Of a stretch of DNA of 64,000 nucleotides, positions 8,131 through 16,720 are shown one piece after another. The notes under the pieces were generated by a model, which saw nothing but the letters and a program-made list of their open reading frames with translations, made no database searches and was not told the origin of the DNA. The stretch comes from Tenacibaculum finnmarkense (GTDB lineage Bacteria; Bacteroidota; Bacteroidia; Flavobacteriales; Flavobacteriaceae), in contig NZ_OENA01000098.1 of assembly GCF_900239185.1 (NCBI RefSeq), forward strand, positions 1 through 64,000, in the 5' to 3' direction. Every line of letters begins with the position of its first letter. Position 1 is the stretch's first letter. The translations under genes and the position numbers were made by a program.

Positions 8131-10220
8131 TGAGTAATCATCGAATAGATATATTAGAACGAGCTTTAAAAAGACAGAAAGCAGCAAGGAAAATAGCCGA
8201 GAAAATATTAGAAGATAAATCAAGAGAATTATATTTAATATCCGAAGAATTAAAGGCAACAAATATAAAATTAGAAGCATCATTAATAGAAAAATCATCG
8301 CAGTTAAAAGGTGTTTTTGATAATATTAATGATTCTTATTTAATAATGAGTTTATCAGGCGATGTTCTTAAAATGAACGATGCTGCAATTGCTCTTTTTG
8401 GGTATGATATTTCAAAAGAAAAATTAAATGCAAAAAATTTAATATATCCTGAAGATGCTACCTATGCTTTTGAATCGTTTTATAAATTGTACCATACAGG
8501 TTCTTTTTCAAATTATATAGCAAGGGTTTTAACGAAGGAAAAAGAAATTAAATGGGTGCAAATAAATGCAAGTTTAATTTATGATAAAAATGATAAAAAA
8601 ATTGCAGCCCAAGGAATTATTAGAGATATAACAGCAACAAAACGAACAACAGAACTTATCGCAGAACAAAAAAAAGAGTTGGATGTTATTGTTGAAAATT
8701 CTTCTTTAGGAATTGCGCTTATACAACAAGGTCGTTTTTTAAAAACGAATCGAATGTTTCAAGAGCTTTTGGGGTATTCAGTAGCTGAATTTTCTAAATT
8801 AACAATTAAAGATATTTTTTTTAAAGGAGATTATGCTTTTTCTAAAGAGTATTTAGATAAAATGAATAGTGGCGCTATTGATAATTTTGTGTTAGAAAAA
8901 AAATACAAAAGAAAAAATGGTACCGTTTTGTGGGTAAAAGCAAATGTAAATGCCGTAAGAAATGCTGTTGGAGCCATAAAATATGAAGTGGTGCTTGTTG
9001 AAAATGTTACTTTAAAAAGAGAAAGAACATTGATTATTGATATGATTAATGATTTGGCTAAATCTATTTTAGGAAAAGATAATATTTATGAAATAGCTTG
9101 GGAGGTAACTCAAAAAATAGCAACTTATTTAGATTCGGAAGATTGTGTTATTTTTTTAGTAAATCATAAAAATAATACTTTAGAACAGGTTGCCTCACAT
9201 CATTTGAAACTTGATAAAAAAAATATCAAAAAAAATAGTTTAAAAATAGGTAAAGGAATAGCAGGAAATGTAGCCAAATCGGGTAAGGCAGAGATTATAA
9301 AAGACACCTCTAAAGATGCTCGATATGTTATAGAAGGCGAGCGTCGGTTTTCTGAAATATCAGTACCTATAATAAGTGAAGGAAAGGTAATCGGTGTTAT
9401 CGATTCAGAACATATAGATAAAAATTACTATACCCAAGAGCATTTAAATGTGCTAGAAAACATAGCTAGTTTAGTATCGATGCAATTAAAAAGTGCCATA
9501 AATAGAAGGCAACGAGAGAAAGCAGAAATAGAAAACTTAGAACTTTTAAGTCAGTTAGAAAAAAGTAATAATGAGTTAAACGAGTACGCACATATTGTTT
9601 CTCACGATTTAAAATCGCCATTAAGAAGTATTGATGCCTTAGTTTCTTGGATAAAAACAGATAATAAAGGAAGTTTTGATACGGCTACTTTAGCAAATTT
9701 TAAGCTAATAGAAGGTACTTTGCAAACCATGGAAAATTTGATTTCTAATATTTTAGAGTATTCAAGTGCAGGTACAGAAACAAGTGAAAAAAAACAGGTC
9801 GATTTAAATTTGATTATTAATACTTTAAGAGGATTATTATTTATTCCGGATCATATTTTGATTAAAGTACCACGAAAATTACCAATGATTAATGGTGATC
9901 CAACGAAGTTTCAGCAACTTTTTCAGAATTTAATTAGCAATGCGGTTAAATTTAATAATAAAGAAAAAGGATTGATTGAAATAGAATTTATAGAGCAAAC
10001 GTCTTTTTATCAATTTTCAGTAAAAGATAATGGTATTGGAATTGACAAGAAATATCATGATAAAATTTTTAAAATTTTTCAAGCGCTTAATAAAAGAGAA
10101 GATTCTACGGGTATTGGGCTGTCTATTGTTAAAAAAATTATAGAATTATATGAAGGAACTATCTGGTTAGTGAGTAAGCCTGATGTAGGAACTACCTTTT
10201 ATTTTACCATTAAAAAATAA
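8130..10220 (+). CDS. PAS-PAS-GAF sensor histidine kinase (H-NOX partner)
   Basis: A soluble kinase of 696 residues with no transmembrane helix. An N-terminal coiled coil rich in Arg/Lys/Glu (about 5-60) is followed by PAS 1 (about 60-170), PAS 2 (about 175-295) and a GAF domain (about 310-455). HisKA follows with phospho-acceptor His492 in VSHDLKSPLRS, then an HATPase with N box (NLISNAVKFNN), G1 (DNGIGID) and G2 (STGIGLSIVKKI). The coiled N-terminus (KRQKAARKIAEKILEDKS) is of the kind seen in cytosolic kinases paired with H-NOX or FIST sensors. The start overlaps the H-NOX stop and the end lies 3 nt before the FIST gene, so the kinase sits between two NO-sensor genes and could be controlled by either. 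Confidence 0.9.
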   Translation: MSNHRIDILERALKRQKAARKIAEKILEDKSRELYLISEELKATNIKLEASLIEKSSQLKGVFDNINDSYLIMSLSGDVLKMNDAAIALFGYDISKEKLNAKNLIYPEDATYAFESFYKLYHTGSFSNYIARVLTKEKEIKWVQINASLIYDKNDKKIAAQGIIRDITATKRTTELIAEQKKELDVIVENSSLGIALIQQGRFLKTNRMFQELLGYSVAEFSKLTIKDIFFKGDYAFSKEYLDKMNSGAIDNFVLEKKYKRKNGTVLWVKANVNAVRNAVGAIKYEVVLVENVTLKRERTLIIDMINDLAKSILGKDNIYEIAWEVTQKIATYLDSEDCVIFLVNHKNNTLEQVASHHLKLDKKNIKKNSLKIGKGIAGNVAKSGKAEIIKDTSKDARYVIEGERRFSEISVPIISEGKVIGVIDSEHIDKNYYTQEHLNVLENIASLVSMQLKSAINRRQREKAEIENLELLSQLEKSNNELNEYAHIVSHDLKSPLRSIDALVSWIKTDNKGSFDTATLANFKLIEGTLQTMENLISNILEYSSAGTETSEKKQVDLNLIINTLRGLLFIPDHILIKVPRKLPMINGDPTKFQQLFQNLISNAVKFNNKEKGLIEIEFIEQTSFYQFSVKDNGIGIDKKYHDKIFKIFQALNKREDSTGIGLSIVKKIIELYEGTIWLVSKPDVGTTFYFTIKK

Positions 10221-10223
10221 TAT

Positions 10224-11360
10224 ATGAAAACAGTTCAATTGCAAAAAATAAATGGAAGTTGGGAATATTTAACCACTAAAATAGTTTTAAAGAATCCGCT
10301 AGTATTGGTTTTTGGAAATCGATTTTTATTGGAAGATGAAAATATTTACAATGAAATTAGGGCTATTTTTAAGCAGGGTCATTTGGTTTTTGGATCAACT
10401 GCTGGTGATATATTTTCTAAAACAGTAGCTGATCAAAGTATTACAATTACAGCTATCGAATTTGAAAAAAGCACCTACGTAATTAAAAGAGCGAATGTTT
10501 TAAGTTCGGCAAATAAAACAGGTAGTTTTCAAATAGGTAAAGAATTAATACAGCAGTTTACTCAAGAAGGCTTAAGGTATGTTTTTTTAGTTTCAGAAGG
10601 GAGTTTTATCAACGCAAGCCAGTTAACAAAAGGTATGAATGCTGCTACTAATAATAATTTATTAATAACAGGTGCTTTATGTGCGGATGCTGCTAGATTT
10701 GAAAAAACAGTTTCATCTTACAATGAAAATCCAATATCGGGCGAAATAATAGCGATCGGTTTGTATGGCGAATCTTTAGAGGTTTCTTTTGCTATTAATG
10801 GAGGTTGGACACCTTTTGGTCCTGAACGAATTGTAACAAAATCAAAAGGAAATATTTTATATGAGTTAGATAATAAACCAGCCTTGAATTTATATAAAAA
10901 ATATTTAGGTGATAAATCAAAAGAATTACCTGGTGCGGCGTTGTTATATCCACTAAAAGTAAAATCTACCAATAATAAACAATCTATTGTTAGAACTATT
11001 TTAAATATTAATGAAGCGGATAATTCAATGATTTTAGCAGGCGATATTTTAGAGAATTCGAAAGTGCAATTAATGATGACCAATGTTGATAATATTGTTA
11101 ATGCCGCCGAATTAGCTGCTATAAATGCAAGTGAATTAAGAACTAAAAAAGCTGAATTAGCTATTTTAGTTAGTTGTATTGGACGCAAATTAGTTTTAGA
11201 CCAAAGAGTCGAAGAAGAAGTGGAAGAGGTTGTAGAAGTGATAGGAACTCAAACGACTGTTTGTGGTTTGTATTCTTATGGCGAAATTGCTCCGTTTAAT
11301 GGAGAAAATAATTGTCAATTACATAATCAAACAATGACGATAACATTAATTAGTGAATAA
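10224..11360 (+). CDS. FIST-domain sensor, NosP-like
   Basis: The 378-residue protein has the FIST_N core (about 28-220; note FGSTAGDIF and ITGALCADAARF) and the FIST_C region (about 225-370; note PALNLYKKYLG and CIGRKLVLDQR). In Pseudomonas, Vibrio and Legionella, FIST proteins called NosP bind heme and sense NO, and lie beside the histidine kinase they inhibit. Here the gene is flanked by kinases on both sides and overlaps the downstream one by 1 nt. Heme binding by this protein is inferred from the family, as no ligand can be read off with certainty; other FIST proteins sense small molecules such as amino acids. It has no signal peptide and should be cytoplasmic. Confidence 0.85.
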   Translation: MKTVQLQKINGSWEYLTTKIVLKNPLVLVFGNRFLLEDENIYNEIRAIFKQGHLVFGSTAGDIFSKTVADQSITITAIEFEKSTYVIKRANVLSSANKTGSFQIGKELIQQFTQEGLRYVFLVSEGSFINASQLTKGMNAATNNNLLITGALCADAARFEKTVSSYNENPISGEIIAIGLYGESLEVSFAINGGWTPFGPERIVTKSKGNILYELDNKPALNLYKKYLGDKSKELPGAALLYPLKVKSTNNKQSIVRTILNINEADNSMILAGDILENSKVQLMMTNVDNIVNAAELAAINASELRTKKAELAILVSCIGRKLVLDQRVEEEVEEVVEVIGTQTTVCGLYSYGEIAPFNGENNCQLHNQTMTITLISE

Positions 11361-12403
11361 TGAACTCTCTTTTAAAAAGACAAATTAGAAAATATTTACC
11401 TAAAAATTTACAATCGAATAAAGAATTAGTAACATTTTTAGATGCTATTGATAGGTCATATACCACTTCGGATGATCAATTTTTAATGCTACAAAGAGCC
11501 ACGACAATAAGTTCAGAAGAACTTTTTGATGCAGGTGAAAAATTAAAAGAAGAAACAAATTCTCAGCGCAAGGTTATTGGTAAACTAAAAGGTGTTATTG
11601 ATACGCTTAAATTTTATGATTTAGAAGATGGGTATTCTATAGAAAACACAGACTCCTTAAAATTAGTCGATTTAATTGATAATCAAACCAAAGAAATTAT
11701 AAAAATAAATCAACAGAAAGATTTTTTATTAAAAAGTTTAGCACAACAAAATAAGGAGTTAAACGATTATGCACAGATGATTTCTCATGATTTAAAAACA
11801 CCTTTGCAAAGTATTGAGGCTTTATCTGCTTGGTTTTTGGAAGATTATGGCAGTGTTTTAGGCAAACAAGGAAAACAAAGAATAGCCCTTATAAGAGATA
11901 ACATTGAAAAAATAGACACCTTAGTAAGCGCAATTCATAAATATGCAACTATTGATAAAACAATAGCGAAAGGTGCTGTTTTAAAAATGGATAATTTACT
12001 AACTACCATAATTAATCAGTTAAATATTTCTAAAAAAACAATCATAAATATCCCTGAAAAACTTCCAGTTATAAAAGGAAATAAAAAAATATTAGAAGAA
12101 TTGTTTTTGAATTTAATCGGAAATGCTATTAAATTTAATGATAAAGAAGTTAAAGAAATAACAATAGGTTTTTCTGAAAATACTGATTTTTGGGAGTTTT
12201 ATGTAAAAGATAATGGCAACGGAATAGCTGAAAAGTATTTTGATAAAATTTTTACTGCTTTTTTTAAATTGGAAAATGATTATAAGTCAGCAGGTATTGG
12301 CTTAGCAATTGTTAAAAAAATTATACACGTTTATAACGGAAAAATTTGGGTAGTATCTCAATTAAATGTGGGAACTACTTTTAATTTTACAATTAAAAAA
12401 TAA
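11360..12403 (+). CDS. Soluble histidine kinase with FIST-associated N-terminus
   Basis: The 347-residue protein has an alpha-helical N-terminal region (1-125) ending in a coiled coil, with no PAS, GAF or membrane segment. HisKA follows with His143 in ISHDLKTPLQS, then an HATPase with N box (NLIGNAIKFND), G1 (DNGNGIA) and G2 (AGIGLAIVKKI). The N-terminal region (KRQIRKYLPKN...LDAIDRSY) resembles that of NahK-type kinases paired with NosP. Sequence around its H box and C-terminus closely tracks the first kinase of the operon (compare VSKPDVGTTFYFTIKK with VSQLNVGTTFNFTIKK), so the two probably share an ancestor by duplication. It overlaps both neighbours by 1 nt (TAATG). Confidence 0.88.
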   Translation: MNSLLKRQIRKYLPKNLQSNKELVTFLDAIDRSYTTSDDQFLMLQRATTISSEELFDAGEKLKEETNSQRKVIGKLKGVIDTLKFYDLEDGYSIENTDSLKLVDLIDNQTKEIIKINQQKDFLLKSLAQQNKELNDYAQMISHDLKTPLQSIEALSAWFLEDYGSVLGKQGKQRIALIRDNIEKIDTLVSAIHKYATIDKTIAKGAVLKMDNLLTTIINQLNISKKTIINIPEKLPVIKGNKKILEELFLNLIGNAIKFNDKEVKEITIGFSENTDFWEFYVKDNGNGIAEKYFDKIFTAFFKLENDYKSAGIGLAIVKKIIHVYNGKIWVVSQLNVGTTFNFTIKK

Positions 12404-12723
12404 TGATGGAAACACCTAATTTAGAATATATAGAAAAATTAGCAAGAGGAGATCAAGCTATTCGTAAAATACTCATAGAGGTAATAAAAGAAGAGTTTCC
12501 TGCCGAAAAAATAGCCTATTATAAAAGCTTAAAAAGTAAGGAATACAAAAAAATTGAAGAAAATGTACATAAAATTAAACATAAAATTAGTATTTTAGGT
12601 CTTGAAAAAAGTTATAAAATAGCGAATGAATTTGAACATAATCTAAGAGCGCTTACGTTAGATAAAGCGCCAGATTTTGAGAAAATTTTAATAGTTATTT
12701 CAAATTACTTGAAAACTATTTAA
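12403..12723 (+). CDS. Hpt phosphotransfer protein
   Basis: A 106-residue, all-helical protein carrying the histidine phosphotransfer motif NVHKIKHKISILGL, with His56 as the likely phosphorylated residue. It lies between the second kinase (1-nt overlap) and the LytTR regulator (4-nt gap). In a multistep relay it would accept phosphate from a receiver, such as the stand-alone one at 7170-7583, and pass it to the receiver of the LytTR protein. The kinases here lack their own receivers, so the lone receiver plus Hpt would complete the chain. Two start codons lie in tandem (ATGATG). Confidence 0.82.
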   Translation: MMETPNLEYIEKLARGDQAIRKILIEVIKEEFPAEKIAYYKSLKSKEYKKIEENVHKIKHKISILGLEKSYKIANEFEHNLRALTLDKAPDFEKILIVISNYLKTI

Positions 12724-12727
12724 AAGT

Positions 12728-13444
12728 ATGAATTGTATAATTGTTGATGATGAAAAAATGGCAAGAGTAGTACTTGGTACGCTCTGTAATCAAATAAAAA
12801 ATTTAAACGTAGTAGGTGAATTTTCAAACGCAATGCAAGCTATAAAATTTTTAAACTCGCATGAAGTCGATCTTATTTTTTCAGATATTCACATGCCTGA
12901 TTTTAATGGTTTAGATTTTATAAAAACACTTAAAAATCCGCCAAAAATAATTTTAACTTCTTCTGATCCTAATTTTGCTATCCAAGCTTTTGAATATGAT
13001 TTTATTGTTGATTATTTATTAAAACCGATTGAATTGCCTAGGTTTGAAAAAGCAATGGTTAAAGCTCAAAATCATCAATTAAAAGAAGCAGTTTCAACCA
13101 GTTCAAAGCACACAGAATCAGTAGGGTCTTACAGCAATGATTTTTATATAAATATTGACAGACGACTTATTAAAATTGATTTACCAAGTATTTATTTGGT
13201 AGAAGCCAAGGGTGATTACATTCATATAAAAACAGAGACTAAAAACTATTTGGTACATTCTACCTTAAAAAAAATAGAAGAAAAACTGCCTGAATCGTTA
13301 TTTTTAAAAGTACATCGTTCTTATATTATCAATCTTAAAAAAATTATTGATATTGAAGATAATAGCGTATTAATAAAAAGAGATGTAATTCCTGTTAGTA
13401 GATCAAAAAGACCAGAATTAATGAAGCGCTTAAATTTATTGTAA
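12728..13444 (+). CDS. LytTR-family response regulator
   Basis: The receiver domain (1-120) has the acidic pair Asp7-Asp8, phosphoacceptor Asp53 in FSDIHMP, a Ser/Thr pair in ILTSSD and Lys in LLKPIE. The LytTR DNA-binding domain (about 135-238) shows the IYLVEAKGDYIHIKT and FLKVHRSYIINLKKI motifs. It is the last gene and the only DNA-binding output of the NO-sensor operon, so it probably sets the transcriptional response. Obvious candidate targets are the operon itself, the divergent porin gene and the secreted-protein gene 117 nt downstream. I could not identify a convincing LytTR direct repeat in these upstream regions. Confidence 0.92.
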   Translation: MNCIIVDDEKMARVVLGTLCNQIKNLNVVGEFSNAMQAIKFLNSHEVDLIFSDIHMPDFNGLDFIKTLKNPPKIILTSSDPNFAIQAFEYDFIVDYLLKPIELPRFEKAMVKAQNHQLKEAVSTSSKHTESVGSYSNDFYINIDRRLIKIDLPSIYLVEAKGDYIHIKTETKNYLVHSTLKKIEEKLPESLFLKVHRSYIINLKKIIDIEDNSVLIKRDVIPVSRSKRPELMKRLNLL

Positions 13445-13484
13445 AAAGATAATTTATCTAACGAAAATTACATTTCAACGACGC

Positions 13485-13492
13485 TAAGTTTG
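13485..13492 (+). promoter_or_regulatory. -7 promoter element (TAAGTTTG)
   Basis: A perfect TAnnTTTG match 70 nt before the ATG at 13562. It implies transcription starting near 13499, which rules out a start codon at 13490 and shows that the secreted-protein gene has its own promoter. Confidence 0.55.
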
Positions 13493-13561
13493 ATTACAGC
13501 TAATTTTTTGAAAGGAGTAAAAAGTGGTTTGTATTTTAGGTTTGAACATATACCTACTATC

Positions 13562-16159
13562 ATGACAAAAAAAAATACTTTTTCAAAAAAAATACTAGCC
13601 ATCTTTTTTGTGTTATATAGTTTTACTATTGCTGCGCAAAATATACCTTTTAATTGTACTTATGACGCTTATTTATTTCAATATAATGATGTTTATTCTA
13701 TTGATTTAGCATCAGGGAATTCTTATTTAGTTGCAACGGATGTTACTCCAGGAAGTATAAATGCAGCAGCTTATAATCCTACGGATGGATATATTTGGGG
13801 GTCATTAAGCACACCATCAAAAACAATTGTACGAATTGGAAAAAATTTTTCAACTACTACTTTTTATGTCGATGAACTTCCTACTAACACAAGATATGTA
13901 GGTGATATAAATACAAACGGTGTTTATTATCTTAAAGGAGGAGGTTCAACTTATTATAAAATAGATGTTGATCCTAACTCACCAACATATACGGAGCATT
14001 TAGCTACCGCAAATTTATCTAAAAATATAAGCATTCATGATTGGGCTTTTAATGCTGTTGACGGCAATTTATATGCTGTGGAAAAAAACACCAATATTTT
14101 ATATAGAATAGACCCTAGTAATGGTATTGTAAGTTCATTAGGCGAAGTTCCAATTTTATCAGGATTAAATTATACCTATGGTGCTGTATATTTTGATGCT
14201 TCAGGACGATTTTATGTGTCCGCAAATCAAACAGGGACTATATATGTTATTCAAAGCGTGCAAGATTTAACAGGTATAAATACTATAGATTCTAATTTAT
14301 TTGCATTCGGTCCTTCAAGCGCAAGTAACGATGGTGCACGCTGTCCAACAGCACCTGTGCTACAAGAAATTTGTGACAACGGAATAGATGATGATGGAGA
14401 TGGTTTGATTGATTGTCAAGATCCTTCTTGTTCAGGATATGGAGAATGTGATGTTATTTTACCACCAACATCAGGAGGAAATGCAGGAGGTTTAGAAAGT
14501 AATAATAGATTATCAGAACAAATAAATAAACGAAATTATAATCGTACTAAAGGAAATTATAAATTTGATAAAAAGAAGGCTGCAAGGGTTATAAAATCTA
14601 AAAATTATAGAAAAAGAACAAGTGCTGTTTTTAATTTAAATAATTTTATTCCTTTAAATATTATTAATGAAGATGAAATTATAGAATCGTCACCTACCGA
14701 TTTAATTTCAATTACAAACGCTACAGAAATTTATGCGGTAGATTACATGAAAAGTGGTGTTTCAGTAGCTTCAGTTTTAGCATTGAAAACAGAAAATGGT
14801 GTATATGAGCATACCAAATATATTTGCGATCGTTTACTTGGGGCTGAATTAATTTCGGTATCTACCATAGATATTAATGGTCAGCAATTTATTAAATCAT
14901 TGATTAGAAATACCGATAATACAGTTGAGTTTGTATTAAGTCTTTCGGCTAAAATAGTAAATAATAATGCTAATTTTGAAATAGAAAGTCATTGGAATTT
15001 AGATAAATATCAAAGCGATATTCCTTTTTATAATTTTCAAATATGGTCTAATTCTTTAGATGATTTATATCTTTTAGCAAAAGAAGTTATCGATTTATTA
15101 TCCATAGAAAAACCTATTTTATCTTATAAAATATCGCCACCGCCAACTGTATTTGTTCGAAAAGGAAAATATATTAATGGAGCATTAGCTTTAGAAATTA
15201 TAAATACGAACGCAAGTGAAAATATTGATTTTGATGCAGGTTTTAGAATCACAGAAACAAGTGATTTAAATAAAACCAATAAGAGAATAGGTTTAGAAAA
15301 AAATTATATAACAAACATAAAAATTGAAACAGGGAATTTATTTGATATCGGTTTTAGAATTGGAGACGGAATTAATACGCCAGATGATATTTTTATGTCT
15401 GACGGACCTTGGGGAGTTGATGATTCTCAAGCAAATACTAAAGTGATTGATTATGTTGTTTCGGCAAATACTCTTGATTTTGAAAATACCGATTTCCCAA
15501 TAGAGCGAAATGTCGCGTTAGAGGTAACAACGGATTCTTATTTTGCAGTGCACAGAGCTTTAACACCACGTTTTAAACCTGTAAATTTAGCATATTATAA
15601 TAGTTTTAATTTAACAGCAAAGGGAACAGGAAATGTTGAGGTTACATTTATAAAACAAAGTATTGCTACTTGGGAAGAGCAATTTAAAGCAACAATTGCT
15701 GTAACAGAAAATTTTGAAGATTATGTAATATCTTTTTCAGATTTTAAATCAACTAATGGAACAGAACTTATTTTAAATGATATAACAACTATTGTATTTA
15801 CCATGTTATCTGAGCAAGGAGCGATGGTTACAAAAAGAATTAATTTAGAAAATATCCGATTTTCGACAGGTACTAAAGTTGTAGTACCTGAATTAATTGC
15901 CAAAGGAAATGCTTTAAAAGCAGCTCCAAATCCGTTGGAAACAATATCTGAAATTTATTTTAATACCAATCAGATAGCAACGGTACGACTGGTTATTTAC
16001 AATCAATTAGGAAGAGTAGTAAAGGAAATTCCTTATAGAACAATAGTTGGTGAAAATAAGATAACACTTAAAAAAGAACGCTTAACTACTGGTTTGTATT
16101 TTTGTAAAATTATAGGAGCTTCAGAAGATCATAAAGTTGTAAAATTAATAATCAATTAA
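13562..16159 (+). CDS. T9SS-secreted multidomain protein (beta-propeller-like, MopE-like, type A sorting domain)
   Basis: I place the start at 13562, giving 865 residues, because a Lys-rich signal peptide ending in AAQ begins there and a -7 element lies just upstream. Residues about 25-265 look like a beta-propeller-like domain (DUF6923 type). A short EICDNGIDDDGDGLIDCQDPSC segment is a MopE-like Asp-rich metal-binding motif. A basic linker (KRNYNRTKGNYKFDKKKAAR) follows, then a long beta-rich region with a carbohydrate-binding-like fold (about 540-770). The last 80 residues (PNPLETISEIYF...LTTGLYFCKI) are a type A T9SS sorting domain. The product should be exported and attached to the cell surface or released. 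The substrate is unknown. Confidence 0.82.
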   Translation: MTKKNTFSKKILAIFFVLYSFTIAAQNIPFNCTYDAYLFQYNDVYSIDLASGNSYLVATDVTPGSINAAAYNPTDGYIWGSLSTPSKTIVRIGKNFSTTTFYVDELPTNTRYVGDINTNGVYYLKGGGSTYYKIDVDPNSPTYTEHLATANLSKNISIHDWAFNAVDGNLYAVEKNTNILYRIDPSNGIVSSLGEVPILSGLNYTYGAVYFDASGRFYVSANQTGTIYVIQSVQDLTGINTIDSNLFAFGPSSASNDGARCPTAPVLQEICDNGIDDDGDGLIDCQDPSCSGYGECDVILPPTSGGNAGGLESNNRLSEQINKRNYNRTKGNYKFDKKKAARVIKSKNYRKRTSAVFNLNNFIPLNIINEDEIIESSPTDLISITNATEIYAVDYMKSGVSVASVLALKTENGVYEHTKYICDRLLGAELISVSTIDINGQQFIKSLIRNTDNTVEFVLSLSAKIVNNNANFEIESHWNLDKYQSDIPFYNFQIWSNSLDDLYLLAKEVIDLLSIEKPILSYKISPPPTVFVRKGKYINGALALEIINTNASENIDFDAGFRITETSDLNKTNKRIGLEKNYITNIKIETGNLFDIGFRIGDGINTPDDIFMSDGPWGVDDSQANTKVIDYVVSANTLDFENTDFPIERNVALEVTTDSYFAVHRALTPRFKPVNLAYYNSFNLTAKGTGNVEVTFIKQSIATWEEQFKATIAVTENFEDYVISFSDFKSTNGTELILNDITTIVFTMLSEQGAMVTKRINLENIRFSTGTKVVVPELIAKGNALKAAPNPLETISEIYFNTNQIATVRLVIYNQLGRVVKEIPYRTIVGENKITLKKERLTTGLYFCKIIGASEDHKVVKLIIN

Positions 16160-16210
16160 TGACATAGTTGTTTTATATAAAAAAATAAACCTCGAAATTA
16201 AAAGCGCAAA

Positions 16211-16242
16211 AAAATACGCTACAAGATATTGTAGCGTATTTT
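16211..16242. terminator. Bidirectional terminator
   Basis: AAAATACGCTACAA (16211-16224) and TTGTAGCGTATTTT (16229-16242) form a perfect 14-bp stem with loop GATA. The A and T ends make it a terminator in both directions. It lies between the secreted-protein gene and the convergent cupin gene, two bases from the latter's stop codon. Confidence 0.88.
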
Positions 16243-16244
16243 AA

Positions 16245-16709
16245 TTATTTTTTTGTCGGAGTAAAATCAAATCCGGCTGACTGATATGAATAGAATACAC
16301 AAGGTTCTTCAGAAACACACCCTGTAGTGTGAGCTTGATTTGCTGGTACATACCAATAAGATCCAGGTCTCATTCTTTTAGCTTTTTTAGAATCTTCATC
16401 TCCCATGGGGTTAATCATTGTTCCAGAAATTACGACAGCTTGATAACTATTACTATGCGTATGTTCTGGTGTAATAAAATTTTCACCTCCTGGGAATTTA
16501 CCAAAATTACCATGAGCTGTTTCAAAAGTACTTCCATTTGCAGAAGCAAACTTAATAGGAAAACCGTCAAAAGCAGTTGTCCACTCTAACTCTTTAACAG
16601 GAAGTATAATTGCTGTTTCTCCATGAGTATTAATTTTTTTAGTATAAGAGGCACAACTAGACATTAAAACCAGTAATAATATAAGGTTTAAAAAATTTAA
16701 TTTTTTCAT
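16245..16709 (-). CDS. Cupin-domain lipoprotein (DUF4437-like)
   Basis: The 154-residue protein has a lipoprotein signal peptide with lipobox Cys19 in LMSSCAS, so it is probably anchored to an envelope membrane. The mature part is a single cupin barrel: metal-binding residues are seen in the PEHTHSNSYQAVVISGT motif and in the second cupin motif PANQAHTTG. Its substrate cannot be told from sequence; DUF4437-like cupins are largely uncharacterised. It lies 11 nt downstream of the haloalkane dehalogenase gene on the same strand, so the two are co-transcribed and probably under control of the divergent LysR protein. Confidence 0.8.
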   Translation of the reverse strand: MKKLNFLNLILLLVLMSSCASYTKKINTHGETAIILPVKELEWTTAFDGFPIKFASANGSTFETAHGNFGKFPGGENFITPEHTHSNSYQAVVISGTMINPMGDEDSKKAKRMRPGSYWYVPANQAHTTGCVSEEPCVFYSYQSAGFDFTPTKK

Positions 16710-16720
16710 GATTATGATTT

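Noticed and set aside
10718-11188. 156-codon open frame on the minus strand inside the FIST gene
   Set aside because: It lies entirely antisense to a clear FIST domain, has no ribosome-binding site or recognisable fold, and reflects A/T-rich codon use on the other strand.
13452-13481. Two AACGA-ending segments as a LytTR direct repeat upstream of the exoprotein gene
   Set aside because: Spacing is 17 bp rather than about 21-22, and only about 6 of 10 positions match, which is expected by chance in such sequence.
13490-13561. Upstream extension of the T9SS exoprotein to a TTG start at 13490
   Set aside because: That codon lies inside a TAnnTTTG promoter element, and the signal peptide starts at the ATG at 13562.
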